A DNA stretch of 52,309 nucleotides, taken from assembly GCA_964451605.1 (NCBI GenBank), contig CAYVJA010000013.1, positions 1-52,309 of the forward strand, written 5' to 3'. Below the pieces are notes generated by a model. It saw nothing but the letters and a program-made list of their open reading frames with translations, was not told where the DNA came from and made no database searches. The stretch comes from JAQVSH01 sp964451605. Its GTDB lineage: Bacteria; Bacteroidota; Bacteroidia; Bacteroidales; UBA4181. Below, one piece after another: positions 34,067-42,963 of this stretch (within the stretch, counting starts at the first letter, position 1; each line of letters opens with the position of its first letter). Made by a program: the position numbers and the translations under genes.

Positions 34067-35557
34067 ATGCCGGCAGACCCCATCTCTCTTCTTGAACTGA
34101 ACAGCAGAATCCGCGAAGGAATGCGAAAACTCTTCCCGCGCGGTGTCTGGATTGTGGCAGAGGTGGGAGAGATGAGTGTGAATTACAGCGGCCATTGTTA
34201 CATGGAGCTGGTACAGAAAGATCGGAAATCCGGACAGATTGTGGCCCGGGCAAAAGCCACCGTCTGGGCTGCTACCTTCCGGAACCTACGGCCATTTTTC
34301 GAAACCACAACCGGCCAGCGATGGGAAGCCGGCATTAACCTCATGATAGAGGTTACGGCCGAATTTCACGAAGCCTACGGATTCAGTCTGAATGTTCGCG
34401 ATGTGAATCCCACCTATACAGTGGGAGAAATGGCACTCCAACGCCTTGCCACGCTGAAGGCACTGGAGGAGGCAGGGATTTTGGATATGAACCGCGAATT
34501 GGATCTCCCCTTCCCGGTGCAGCGGATTGCAGTAATTTCGTCTGATACGGCAGCCGGCTTTGGCGATTTTATCCATCATCTGCACGATAACCCCTCCGGA
34601 CTGGTGTTTTACTCACGTCTCTTCCCCGCAGTTGTGCAAGGTACAGAAGCGGAAGCTTCCATCATCGGGGCGCTGCAATCTATCTATCGTTACGAATCCT
34701 GTTTCGATGTAGTTGCCATCTTGCGGGGAGGAGGTGCAAAAACCGATCTGCACTGTTTCGACAGCCGCGATCTGGCTTTTCACATTGCCCAGTTTCCCCT
34801 CCCTGTGCTAACGGGAATTGGTCACGATCGCGATGAGTCGGTGGCCGACCGTGTTGCCTGGCGAGCCTTCAAAACCCCCACCGCGGTAGCCGGCTTTCTG
34901 ATTGAGCAGGCCCAGGAAGCACTCGATCAAACCGAATTTTTGGCCGGGCGATTGGAGACACTTACCCGCAATTTCTTCGATCGACAAAAGAAGGCACAAA
35001 ACCTGGTGCGGCTTGAGGCGTCGCGGATAACCCAAAACGCACTCTCCAACAAGCTGAAACAGCTGAATAGTTTTCTCTACCGGAGTAAAACGGTCTCAAC
35101 ACGAATCGCGTCGCTTGCAGGTGAAGAACTCCGTATGTGCAGATATCGTCTTTCGCGATCGGTTACCTCACGCATTGAGCAGGAAAAGGGGCGGCTTATC
35201 CTGATGCCCGCTTTGGCAGCAAGAACCATTCAAACGCGGTTTCAGCACGAAAAACTGCTATTGAACCATATAGAGATTCGCAATCAGAAACTCGACCCTG
35301 CGCTGATTATGTCGCGGGGGTATGCGCTGGTTACCGACAATGGCCACCCGATTAGAAGTGTCCGGCAACTCTCACCGGGGAAAGAACTTATGCTCTATCT
35401 CTCCGATGGAAAGGCCCGAACCGTTACCCGCGAAATCTATCCTTTGGACGGGAGCCCGGCTTCGGCTTCGGGGCTCCCTGACGTTTCCGTTCCGACTCTC
35501 CCTTCCGACCCGTCCGGTCATCAGTCCGGGAAGCCTCCCGGCTCTTATACTCCTTAA
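34067..35557 (+). CDS. xseA: Exodeoxyribonuclease VII large subunit
   Basis: Catalytic subunit of ExoVII, which degrades single-stranded DNA. The start at 34067 (MPADPISLLELNSRIREGM) fits the promoter and the family; 496 residues. N-terminal OB fold (GVWIVAEVGEMSVNYSGHCYM), catalytic core with RIAVISSDTAAGFGDFIHHL, AILRGGGAKTDLHCFDSRDL and GIGHDRDESVADRVAWRAFKTP, then a long coiled coil, and the C-terminal IMSRGYALVTDNG. About 35 extra residues rich in Pro, Ser and Gly follow the normal end. The small subunit xseB does not follow. The last 134 bp run antisense to the end of the THUMP methyltransferase gene. Confidence 0.95.
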   Translation: MPADPISLLELNSRIREGMRKLFPRGVWIVAEVGEMSVNYSGHCYMELVQKDRKSGQIVARAKATVWAATFRNLRPFFETTTGQRWEAGINLMIEVTAEFHEAYGFSLNVRDVNPTYTVGEMALQRLATLKALEEAGILDMNRELDLPFPVQRIAVISSDTAAGFGDFIHHLHDNPSGLVFYSRLFPAVVQGTEAEASIIGALQSIYRYESCFDVVAILRGGGAKTDLHCFDSRDLAFHIAQFPLPVLTGIGHDRDESVADRVAWRAFKTPTAVAGFLIEQAQEALDQTEFLAGRLETLTRNFFDRQKKAQNLVRLEASRITQNALSNKLKQLNSFLYRSKTVSTRIASLAGEELRMCRYRLSRSVTSRIEQEKGRLILMPALAARTIQTRFQHEKLLLNHIEIRNQKLDPALIMSRGYALVTDNGHPIRSVRQLSPGKELMLYLSDGKARTVTREIYPLDGSPASASGLPDVSVPTLPSDPSGHQSGKPPGSYTP

Positions 35558-36704
35558 CCGTACCCGAAAAGAGCGGATAGCGGCTAAACCGGCACTCCAA
35601 TGCCCCGTTAAACAAGGTACATTTTTCGGCAGCACGAAGTCCGACACTCTTCAACGCCTCTATATTACTGCTAATCATCCAGGCATCCCACCCTTTCCAG
35701 TTATGTTTAAGGGTATTCCCAATCACGGTATAGAAAGCGCCCATATCGAATTTGGTCATTCGCTCGCCATAGGGGGGATTGGTAACCAGTAACCCCCCTT
35801 CGGCAGGGGCTTTCAGCTCTTCGAAAGGTTTTTCCGAAAAGACAATCTTTTGGTGCATGGCAGCCATTTTAGCATTCTCCATGGCAATCTTTACCGATGT
35901 GGCCGAGAGATCGGAGCCATAAATGGTATGCGAAAAGCCTCGTTGTGTACTGTCGTCGTTGTAGATGGTTTCGAAGAGCTCTTTATCGAAATCCTTCCAT
36001 TTTTCGAACGCAAAAGAGGCTCTGAAAATACCCGGAGGAATATTATAAGCTATCAGAGCTGCCTCAATGGGAAGGGTGCCCGACCCGCACATCGGATCGA
36101 CAAAATCGGTCTGGCCATCCCAACCTGCCAGCAAAAGCATTCCGGCAGCCAATACCTCATTTAGCGGGGCAATATTGGTATGTTTCCGATAGCCGCGTCT
36201 GTGTAACGATTCACCCGACGAATCAAGTAAAACCGTACACTGGCTATCCATCAAATGGATATGAATCTGAATCGTGGGGTTCTGCGTGTCAACCGAGGGC
36301 CGCTTCCCATAGGTATTTCGAAATTGATCTACTATGGCATCCTTGGCCTTAAGTCCGGCATACAGAGAGTGGGGGAAATGGTCGGACTTCACCACGGTAT
36401 CGATAGCAAGTGTATCATCCACCGAAAAATAACGATCCCATGGAATAGCCATTATTCCGCTGTACAACTCAACTTCGTTACGGCAACGAAAAGTGGAAAG
36501 AGGACGCAAAATCCGCAATGCAGTCCGTAGCCAAAGGTTAGCCTTATAGAGCAGAGCCAGATCACCCTTGAACGAAACCGCCCGGTTAAGAGATACAATA
36601 TCCTTCGCACCCAGCCGTTCCAGCTCGGTGGCCAGTACAGGTTCCAAACCTTTAAAGGTTTTTGCCACCATTTCGAACGAGGAGGCGGTAGTCATAGTAC
36701 TCAT
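35424..36704 (-). CDS. THUMP-domain SAM-dependent RNA methyltransferase (RlmL N-terminal-like)
   Basis: 426 residues. The N-terminal THUMP RNA-binding domain (about 1-160; KTFKGLEPVLATELERLGAKD at the start) precedes a UPF0020 methyltransferase domain with DPMCGSGTLPIEAALIA (SAM site, about 205-221) and the catalytic LVTNPPYGERM (NPPY). This is the N2-guanine RNA methyltransferase architecture; 23S rRNA is the likely target by homology. A basic Arg/Lys/Gly tail (GRKGESERKRQGAPKPKP) closes the protein and is antisense to the xseA tail. Its ATG overlaps the stop of the GroES-like gene by 4 bp. Confidence 0.92.
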   Translation of the reverse strand: MSTMTTASSFEMVAKTFKGLEPVLATELERLGAKDIVSLNRAVSFKGDLALLYKANLWLRTALRILRPLSTFRCRNEVELYSGIMAIPWDRYFSVDDTLAIDTVVKSDHFPHSLYAGLKAKDAIVDQFRNTYGKRPSVDTQNPTIQIHIHLMDSQCTVLLDSSGESLHRRGYRKHTNIAPLNEVLAAGMLLLAGWDGQTDFVDPMCGSGTLPIEAALIAYNIPPGIFRASFAFEKWKDFDKELFETIYNDDSTQRGFSHTIYGSDLSATSVKIAMENAKMAAMHQKIVFSEKPFEELKAPAEGGLLVTNPPYGERMTKFDMGAFYTVIGNTLKHNWKGWDAWMISSNIEALKSVGLRAAEKCTLFNGALECRFSRYPLFSGTVKEYKSREASRTDDRTGRKGESERKRQGAPKPKPGSRPKDRFRG

Positions 36705-37084
36705 GCAAAAAGGCTTTCATCGCGAATCAACAGTAGAACAGCCGATTGCGGAACAATAACATATTTTTCCTGATTGTACTCAATCTCGTACGATCCGTTT
36801 TGCAGATAGACGGCCAAATCGCCTTCGTGTGCCTGAAGAGGCACATAACGAACCGTCTCCGATTTTCCTCTCCACAAATCATCTTCATCACCCATGGCAG
36901 GTATCGGGTAACCCGGGCCGGCTTTGATGACATATCCACTCTGGATAGTCTCCTTCTCCTGGACGGAGGCTGGCAACAACAACCCCCCTTTGGTACGGTC
37001 GTTAAAAGTACGGGGCTTGATAAGCAGGCGATCGCCTACCACCAGGAACTTTTGCAGATCGATATTGTCTAAGTCTAAAGGCAT
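36701..37084 (-). CDS. GroES-like co-chaperone family protein
   Basis: 127 residues, longer than GroES (about 90-97). The Cpn10 beta-barrel is recognisable: FLVVGDRLLIKPRTFNDRTKGGLLLPAS at about 13-40, then IQSGYVIKAGPG, EGDLAVYLQNGSYEIEYN and a C-terminal YVIVPQSAVLLLI. Where GroES has its short mobile loop this protein has a different segment, and an insert (YPIPAMGDEDDLWRGKSE) lies near 60-77. No groEL is adjacent. It is transcribed with the THUMP methyltransferase (4-bp overlap) and divergent from truA. Co-chaperone activity is therefore only inferred from fold. Confidence 0.82.
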   Translation of the reverse strand: MPLDLDNIDLQKFLVVGDRLLIKPRTFNDRTKGGLLLPASVQEKETIQSGYVIKAGPGYPIPAMGDEDDLWRGKSETVRYVPLQAHEGDLAVYLQNGSYEIEYNQEKYVIVPQSAVLLLIRDESLFA

Positions 37085-37159
37085 AACATTATGAATGGGC
37101 TTAAGGTTACAAAATTAGGAAATATCGGGCAGCATACACACCTAAAGGTCTATTTTAAC

Positions 37160-37167
37160 TACTTTTG
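37160..37167 (+). promoter_or_regulatory. Bacteroidota -7 box (TACTTTTG) for truA
   Basis: Exact TAnnTTTG match 25 bp before the truA start at 37193. It rules out the longer frame that opens at 37091. Confidence 0.6.
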
Positions 37168-37192
37168 TCATTATTTATCAGCCCAATCGAGC

Positions 37193-37960
37193 ATGCCCCG
37201 CTACTTTATGGTGTTGGCCTACAATGGCACCCGTTTCCACGGCTGGCAATATCAGCCCAATGCAAATACCGTTCAGGAGCTGCTCGAAACACAACTTTCC
37301 AAACTCCTGGAACCCGGGTTGAAGATAACCGGTGCCGGACGAACCGATGCCGGGGTGCACGCCTCCTCCTTTACAGCCCATTTCGATTCCGATAAAAGCG
37401 ACTTTATAGAAAACGCCCAATTTATCTATACGCTGAACCGCATGTTACCGCCTGATGTGGTGATACACGGCATCCGAAGGGTTCAAGACAATGCCCATGC
37501 CCGGTTCGATGCCCTTTCGCGCACCTACCAATACCATATCCTGCGAAAGAAAGATCCCTTCCGTACCGAAACAACATGGCTTTATTCGGCACCTCTCAAT
37601 CCGGATATCATGCAGAGAGGAGCCGACAGACTACTGAATTACAACGATTTCAGAAGTTTCTGCAAGGTTCATACCGATGTCAGGACCTTCATCTGCCGCA
37701 TTGAAGAGGCATCCTGGGAGTTTAGGCCCGAAGAGTGGATATTCACCATCAAAGCCGATCGGTTTCTTCGAAATATGGTAAGGGCCATTGTGGGTACGCT
37801 CTGGGAGATGGGGCGCGGAAAACTGTCGATTTCCGATCTCGATGCCATTCTGGAAGCAGGCAACCGATCGGCCGCCGGATTATCTGTTCCGGCCTCCGGA
37901 TTGATTCTCACTGCAATAGATTATCCGTCGCATCTATATCCCGTTTCGGGAAGGGCGTAA
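37193..37960 (+). CDS. truA: tRNA pseudouridine synthase A
   Basis: Makes pseudouridine at positions 38-40 of the tRNA anticodon stem. The start at 37193 (MPRYFMVLAYNGTRFHGWQYQ) gives 255 residues, the family norm. The catalytic Asp lies in TGAGRTDAGVHASSFTAHF (about 46-64); the dimer and RNA-binding segment FRSFCKVHTDV and the C-terminal RFLRNMVRAIVGTLWEMGRGK are intact. It is the second tRNA-modification gene of this region after miaA, but is transcribed alone. Confidence 0.96.
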   Translation: MPRYFMVLAYNGTRFHGWQYQPNANTVQELLETQLSKLLEPGLKITGAGRTDAGVHASSFTAHFDSDKSDFIENAQFIYTLNRMLPPDVVIHGIRRVQDNAHARFDALSRTYQYHILRKKDPFRTETTWLYSAPLNPDIMQRGADRLLNYNDFRSFCKVHTDVRTFICRIEEASWEFRPEEWIFTIKADRFLRNMVRAIVGTLWEMGRGKLSISDLDAILEAGNRSAAGLSVPASGLILTAIDYPSHLYPVSGRA

Positions 37961-38083
37961 ATAGCAACCCGCCGGCAACAGTTTCTTCCACAAAGTTTTG
38001 GAGTTTTGCTTCGAAATGAGCAATTTTGGCACCCCTTTCAGCAGCAAAAAACCGAAAGACCAAAAACTGAAAAAACGCATTGC

Positions 38084-38803
38084 ATGGGAAGAGCATTTGA
38101 ATATCGGAAAGCAAGAAAAATGAAGCGCTGGGGCAATATGGCCCGCGTATTTACACGGTTAGGGAAAGAGATTACGATGGTTGCCAAGTCAGGCGGCCCC
38201 GACCCTGCAACCAATCCCCGCTTACGTGCGCTGGTGCAAAATGCGAAATCGGAAAACATGCCCAAAGAGAATGTCGAACGGGCCATTAAACGTGCAGTAG
38301 AGAAGGACCAAAACGACTACAAAGAGATTGTTTACGAAGGATACGGCCCTTACGGCGTAGCCATTTTGGTAGAGACAGCCACCGATAACAACACCCGGAC
38401 TGTTGCCAATATTCGTAGCTATTTTGTACGGCACGGCGGTTCGCTGGGAACCTCCGGCAGCCTCTCCTTTATGTTCGACCGGAAATCGGTGTTTAAAATT
38501 AAACCGCAGGCAGCCGTCAATCTGGAAGAGCTCGAACTGGAACTGATTGACTTTGGAGTTGAAGAGATTTTTCATGAAGAAGAGTCTGATGCACTGGCAG
38601 TGTATGGCGCTTTCGAATCGTATGGTGTTCTGCAGAAGTATTTCGAGGAGAATGGATTCGAGGTGGTCAGCAGTGGTTTCGAACGATTCCCTACCGACAC
38701 CAAAACACTTACCCCGGAGCAGCAAGCCGATGTAGAAAAGCTGCTGGAGAAAATCGAAGACGACGAAGACGTTCAGAATGTTTTCCATAATATGGCGGTA
38801 TGA
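38084..38803 (+). CDS. yebC: YebC/PmpR (TACO1) family protein
   Basis: 239 residues from the start at 38084 (MGRAFEYRKARKMKRWGNMAR), which is the conserved N-terminus; the 26 codons upstream are non-coding in character. Signatures: VFTRLGKEITMVAKSGGPDP, MPKENVERAIKRA, YEGYGPYGVAILVE, DNNTRTVANIRSYF. The family has been described both as DNA-binding regulators and as translation factors that relieve ribosome stalling, especially at prolines. The stop overlaps the next start by 4 bp, so yebC and ndpA form an operon. Confidence 0.95.
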   Translation: MGRAFEYRKARKMKRWGNMARVFTRLGKEITMVAKSGGPDPATNPRLRALVQNAKSENMPKENVERAIKRAVEKDQNDYKEIVYEGYGPYGVAILVETATDNNTRTVANIRSYFVRHGGSLGTSGSLSFMFDRKSVFKIKPQAAVNLEELELELIDFGVEEIFHEEESDALAVYGAFESYGVLQKYFEENGFEVVSSGFERFPTDTKTLTPEQQADVEKLLEKIEDDEDVQNVFHNMAV

Positions 38804-39882
38804 TATACGCCAATAACGCAACCCTTGTTTCTCTTTCCGTATATCGTGTCGGGAGTTCCGACGGCTCTGCCGAACTCTCTTCTGCAGGCCATTGCGTCCG
38901 ACACAGGATTATGCTGCCCGAAGAGGAAGCGTGTTGTGCTATTCTCGACTATCTGGTTGCGGGATTCACTTCGGAGGCCTGGTTTCACTTTCAGAATCAG
39001 GAAGGAACCAACGACTCTTCGCTCTTCAGTGCATTCGAAAGCTATTTCGAAAGCGTTTCGGACGACAAGAGCACTGATGTCGCGGAGGACGACCCCGCCA
39101 ACCGCTTAGATAATATAGCAAAACAGGTAGACCAAAAGATGCAGGAGGCACAAATGACCTCCTGTTATCTATTTGTAGCGCATATCGGAAGTCTGATTGC
39201 CGATGGTGAGGTAACCGAAGCTGTGGCACTTTGTCTGGCCGAAGGGGAAAAAACCGCCCTTTCGCTCTGTGAAGAAGAGGAGACTCTGAGGCTTTCGGTT
39301 CATTCCATTTTGAAACCCGAACACCCCGACCGGGGTTGCATTGTTTTCGCAACTGAAAGAGAAGAGGGATTTCTGGTTGCTCTGTCGGGCGATAGCGGTA
39401 AAACGGGCCGGCTCTGGAGAGAGTCCGTATTGCAACTGCAAGAGAAGCAAAATGATTATCTGCACACCAAAGCCTGTATGGGACTGTGCAAAGAGTTTGT
39501 GGTTGAGAGGCTGCCCGAAGCCCATCCGTTAGACAAAGCCGCACAGGCAGGACTGTTGCACCGATCGGAACGATACTTCAAAGAGAACGATTCTTTCTCG
39601 GTCGATTCGTTTGCCGAAGAGGTAATTCGCGAACCTGAAATGATTGAATCGTTCAAAAATTACAGGGAGGAGGTGGTCCGCGAACGAGAGACTCCGGTTC
39701 CCGATCAGTTTGATATCTCTGAAGCGGCAGTGAAAAAAGGGGCACGTGTCTTTAAAAGCGCCATCAAACTCGACAAGAATTTTCACATCTATGTGCATGG
39801 CGACCGCGATAGAATCCGAAAGGGTTTCGACCCCCAGACGGGGCTCCATTATTACCAGATTTTTTTTGAAGAGGAGTTGTAA
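38800..39882 (+). CDS. ndpA: Nucleoid-associated protein, NdpA/YejK-like
   Basis: 360 residues, resembling the 37-kDa nucleoid-associated (NA37) family found in Bacteroidota. The N-terminal half is acidic with a Leu/Ala-rich helix (EEEACCAILDYLVAGF); the middle shows SCYLFVAHIGS; the C-terminal half contains EEGFLVALSGDSGKTGRLWRE, CKEFVVERLPEAHPLDKAAQ and the closing FKSAIKLDKNFHIYVHGDRD. These proteins coat the nucleoid, but their effect is poorly known. It is coupled to yebC by a 4-bp overlap. Confidence 0.8.
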   Translation: MIYANNATLVSLSVYRVGSSDGSAELSSAGHCVRHRIMLPEEEACCAILDYLVAGFTSEAWFHFQNQEGTNDSSLFSAFESYFESVSDDKSTDVAEDDPANRLDNIAKQVDQKMQEAQMTSCYLFVAHIGSLIADGEVTEAVALCLAEGEKTALSLCEEEETLRLSVHSILKPEHPDRGCIVFATEREEGFLVALSGDSGKTGRLWRESVLQLQEKQNDYLHTKACMGLCKEFVVERLPEAHPLDKAAQAGLLHRSERYFKENDSFSVDSFAEEVIREPEMIESFKNYREEVVRERETPVPDQFDISEAAVKKGARVFKSAIKLDKNFHIYVHGDRDRIRKGFDPQTGLHYYQIFFEEEL

Positions 39883-39892
39883 TTTATTTGCG

Positions 39893-39900
39893 TAAATTTG
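39893..39900 (+). promoter_or_regulatory. Bacteroidota -7 box (TAAATTTG) for ppdK
   Basis: Exact TAnnTTTG match 58 bp before the ppdK start; a TTTG at 39865-39868 is 24 nt upstream, slightly more than the usual spacing. Confidence 0.55.
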
Positions 39901-39958
39901 TGTTCGTTCATAAAATCATCGTTGTTTAACCCATTATAAACTACTAATATATTACGTT

Positions 39959-42685
39959 ATGGAACAAACCAAGCGCGTCTACTTTTTCGGCAACAAAACC
40001 GCCGAAGGTAACGGAAAAATGAAGGAATTACTTGGCGGGAAAGGCGCCAATCTGGCCGATATGAATCACTGCGGAATCCCTGTTCCTCCGGGCTTCACCA
40101 TCACCACCGAAGTGTGTAACGACTACTTCCGGATTGGCCGCGATGCCACCATCGAAATGATCCGTTCAGAGGTGGAAGAGCAGATGGCTGAGATTGAGAA
40201 TGCTGTTGCCGGTCCCAAATTCGGCGACAACCAGAATCCTCTTCTTGTGTCGGTTCGGTCGGGTGCCAGAGCATCAATGCCGGGCATGATGGATACCATC
40301 CTGAATCTGGGGTTGAACGACGAATCGGTCGAAGCCATTGTTAAGAAAAGCGGGAATCCCCGTTTTGCATGGGATTCGTATCGTCGTTTTGTGCAGATGT
40401 ACGGCGATGTTGTTTTGGGACTGAAACCCGAAAAGAAAGAGGACGAAGATCCTTTCGAAGTGCTTATCCACGAAATGAAAAAGGAGAAGGGTGTTCTGCT
40501 CGACACCGAACTTTCGGCCGACGATCTGAAAGTACTTACCAGCCGGTTCAAAGAGGCAGTTAAGAAACAGACAGGAAAAGCCTTCCCCTCCGATCCCTGG
40601 GAACAGTTGTGGGGCGCCATTATGGCTGTTTTCGACAGCTGGATGAACGACAGAGCCATTCTCTATCGCAGGCTTAATAAGATCCCTGCAGAATGGGGTA
40701 CGGCTGTTAATGTACAGTCGATGGTTTTTGGAAACATGGGCAACAACTCGGCTACCGGTGTTGCTTTTACCCGCGACGCAGCTACCGGCGAAAATATGTT
40801 TAACGGCGAATACCTGGTGAATGCACAGGGCGAAGATGTGGTAGCGGGTATCCGGACGCCGCAGCAGATCACCCTCGAAGGCTCAAAACGGTGGGCCGCA
40901 TTGCAGGGAATCTCCGAACAGGAGCGTGCAGAGAAGTACCCGTCGCTCGAAGAGGTTATGCCCTCTGTATATGCCGATCTCGTTGCCATTCAGCAACATC
41001 TCGAAAAGCACTACCGCGACATGCAGGATATCGAGTTTACCATTCAGGATGGTAAACTCTGGATGCTCCAGACCCGCAATGGCAAACGTACCGGTGCTGC
41101 CATGGTTAAAATTGCCATGGACATGCTAAAGGAGAAGGCTATCGACGAAAAAACAGCCGTTTTGCGTGTTGAGCCCGAGAAACTGGATGAGCTGCTCCAC
41201 CCTGTATTTAAGAAATCGGCGCTGGCAGCTGCCAAACCTCTGACCAAGGGGCTTCCCGCCTCTCCGGGAGCTGCTTCCGGAATGGTTGTCTTCTTTGCCG
41301 AAGATGCCGAAGCGTGGGCAGCTCAGGGGAAAAAGGTAATTCTGGTTCGTATCGAGACTTCGCCCGAAGACCTGAAAGGGATGAATGTGGCTCAGGGTAT
41401 TATGACCGCACGCGGCGGTATGACCTCGCATGCTGCGGTTGTAGCACGCGGTATGGGTAAATGCTGCGTATCGGCAGCCAATGGGGCCATAATCGATTAT
41501 AAGGCCAAGACAGTCTCTTTCGACGGAGTGGTTTTGAAGGAGGGCGATTGGATTTCTCTGAATGGTTCTACCGGTTTGGTCTATGCCGGACAGCTGGCCA
41601 CCGAGGAGGCTACGCTGAGCGGCGATTTTGCTGAGTTAATGACACTGGCCGACAAGTATGCCCGTATGAGCGTTCGCACCAACGCCGATACCCCGAAAGA
41701 TGCCGGTATTGCCCGTGCGTTCGGAGCCCAGGGAATCGGATTAACCCGTACCGAGCACATGTTCTTCGAAGGCGATAAGATTAAGGCCATGCGCGAAATG
41801 ATTCTGGCCAAAGATGAAGTCGGCCGAAGAATAGCTCTGGCAAAACTGCTTCCGCTGCAGCGTGCCGACTTTGAAGGCATTTTCGAAGCAATGCACGACC
41901 TGCCCGTTACTGTCCGGTTGCTCGATCCGCCTCTGCACGAATTTGTGCCCCACGATGATAAGGGACAAAAAGATATGGCCGAACAGATGGGTATCTCTCT
42001 TCAGGAGGTAAAAAACCGTGTTGAGGGTCTGATCGAACAGAACCCCATGCTGGGTCATCGCGGATGTCGTCTGGGCAACACCTATCCCGAAATCACCGAG
42101 ATGCAGGCCAGAGCCATTCTGGAGGCTGCTTTGAACCTCAAAAAACGGGGTATCAAAGCCATCCCCGAAATCATGGTTCCGCTGACCGGTATCCTCTATG
42201 AGTTTGTAGCACAGAAAAAGATCATCGACGAAGTAGCCATCCAGGTATTTGCCGAACGGAAAGACAGCATTTCGTACAAGGTAGGAACCATGATCGAAAT
42301 CCCCCGTGCTGCACTCACTGCAAACCGGATTGCCGAATCGGCCGAGTTCTTCTCGTTTGGAACCAACGACCTTACCCAGATGACTTTTGGCTATTCGCGC
42401 GACGACGTGGCCAAATTTTTACCCATCTACCTTGAAAAGAACATTCTTAAGAACGACCCCTTCCAGGTGCTCGATCAAAAGGGTGTAGGACAACTGATCA
42501 GCATGGCCACCGTTAACGGCCGTTCTGTTCGTCCCGACCTAAAGGTAGGTATCTGCGGGGAACATGGCGGAGAGCCCTCTTCGGTTGAGTTCTGCCACCG
42601 CATTGGCCTTAACTATGTAAGTTGTTCTCCTTTCCGCGTTCCCATTGCCCGTCTGGCCGCCGCTCAGGCCGCCATTAAAGGCTGA
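39959..42685 (+). CDS. ppdK: Pyruvate, phosphate dikinase
   Basis: Interconverts pyruvate, ATP and phosphate with phosphoenolpyruvate, AMP and pyrophosphate; in anaerobic Bacteroidota it can run in the glycolytic or the gluconeogenic direction. 908 residues, the usual size. ATP-grasp domain (about 1-340; GGKGANLADMNHCGIPVPPGF), swivelling domain with the phosphocarrier His in ARGGMTSHAAVVARGMGK (about 480-497), and the PEP-utilising barrel with GICGEHGGEPSS (about 860-871) holding the catalytic Cys. It has its own promoter and terminator. Confidence 0.98.
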   Translation: MEQTKRVYFFGNKTAEGNGKMKELLGGKGANLADMNHCGIPVPPGFTITTEVCNDYFRIGRDATIEMIRSEVEEQMAEIENAVAGPKFGDNQNPLLVSVRSGARASMPGMMDTILNLGLNDESVEAIVKKSGNPRFAWDSYRRFVQMYGDVVLGLKPEKKEDEDPFEVLIHEMKKEKGVLLDTELSADDLKVLTSRFKEAVKKQTGKAFPSDPWEQLWGAIMAVFDSWMNDRAILYRRLNKIPAEWGTAVNVQSMVFGNMGNNSATGVAFTRDAATGENMFNGEYLVNAQGEDVVAGIRTPQQITLEGSKRWAALQGISEQERAEKYPSLEEVMPSVYADLVAIQQHLEKHYRDMQDIEFTIQDGKLWMLQTRNGKRTGAAMVKIAMDMLKEKAIDEKTAVLRVEPEKLDELLHPVFKKSALAAAKPLTKGLPASPGAASGMVVFFAEDAEAWAAQGKKVILVRIETSPEDLKGMNVAQGIMTARGGMTSHAAVVARGMGKCCVSAANGAIIDYKAKTVSFDGVVLKEGDWISLNGSTGLVYAGQLATEEATLSGDFAELMTLADKYARMSVRTNADTPKDAGIARAFGAQGIGLTRTEHMFFEGDKIKAMREMILAKDEVGRRIALAKLLPLQRADFEGIFEAMHDLPVTVRLLDPPLHEFVPHDDKGQKDMAEQMGISLQEVKNRVEGLIEQNPMLGHRGCRLGNTYPEITEMQARAILEAALNLKKRGIKAIPEIMVPLTGILYEFVAQKKIIDEVAIQVFAERKDSISYKVGTMIEIPRAALTANRIAESAEFFSFGTNDLTQMTFGYSRDDVAKFLPIYLEKNILKNDPFQVLDQKGVGQLISMATVNGRSVRPDLKVGICGEHGGEPSSVEFCHRIGLNYVSCSPFRVPIARLAAAQAAIKG

Positions 42686-42712
42686 AAAACTCCGGAATTG
42701 CTTTAAAAACTG

Positions 42713-42746
42713 AGAGGGTGTCGCTATGCGACACCCTCTTTTTTTT
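42713..42746. terminator. Bidirectional terminator between ppdK and the Feo locus
   Basis: AGAGGGTGTCGC (42713-42724) pairs perfectly over 12 bp with 42728-42739 across a TAT loop, followed by a run of eight T. On the minus strand the stem is followed by CAG and five T, so it can also end the converging Feo transcript. Confidence 0.92.
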
Positions 42747-42784
42747 CTGAAAAGGCCAGGATTTATGGGATATCCGGCAAAGTT

Positions 42785-42952
42785 TTACTTGCGGAATTTG
42801 GAGATTTTCAACGATTTTAATTCACAACCGCTGCAACCGGTACAGTCGCCACACCCCGGCTGTTTCTTAGCAACTCTCGCTCCGAAAAGGGATCGAACCG
42901 CAAAAAAGAGGGCCAGCGCCACAATCACATATACTGCATACTCTTGAAACAT
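42785..42952 (-). CDS. FeoB-associated Cys-rich membrane protein
   Basis: 55 residues from the start at 42952. One N-terminal membrane helix (YVIVALALFFAVRSLFG) is followed by a basic stretch and a cysteine cluster CGDCTGCSGC, then a Lys/Ser tail. This is the small Cys-rich protein often encoded after feoB; it may bind or relay ferrous iron at the cytoplasmic face, but a role is not established. It starts 11 bp after the feoB stop on the same strand and ends before the bidirectional terminator. Confidence 0.85.
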   Translation of the reverse strand: MFQEYAVYVIVALALFFAVRSLFGARVAKKQPGCGDCTGCSGCELKSLKISKFRK

Positions 42953-42963
42953 AATCCTGCCAT

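Noticed and set aside
37135..37150. GG-N10-GC on the minus strand near the GroES-like gene
   Set aside because: AGGTGTGTATGCTGCC keeps only the two dinucleotides; this is expected by chance and overlaps the truA side of the region.
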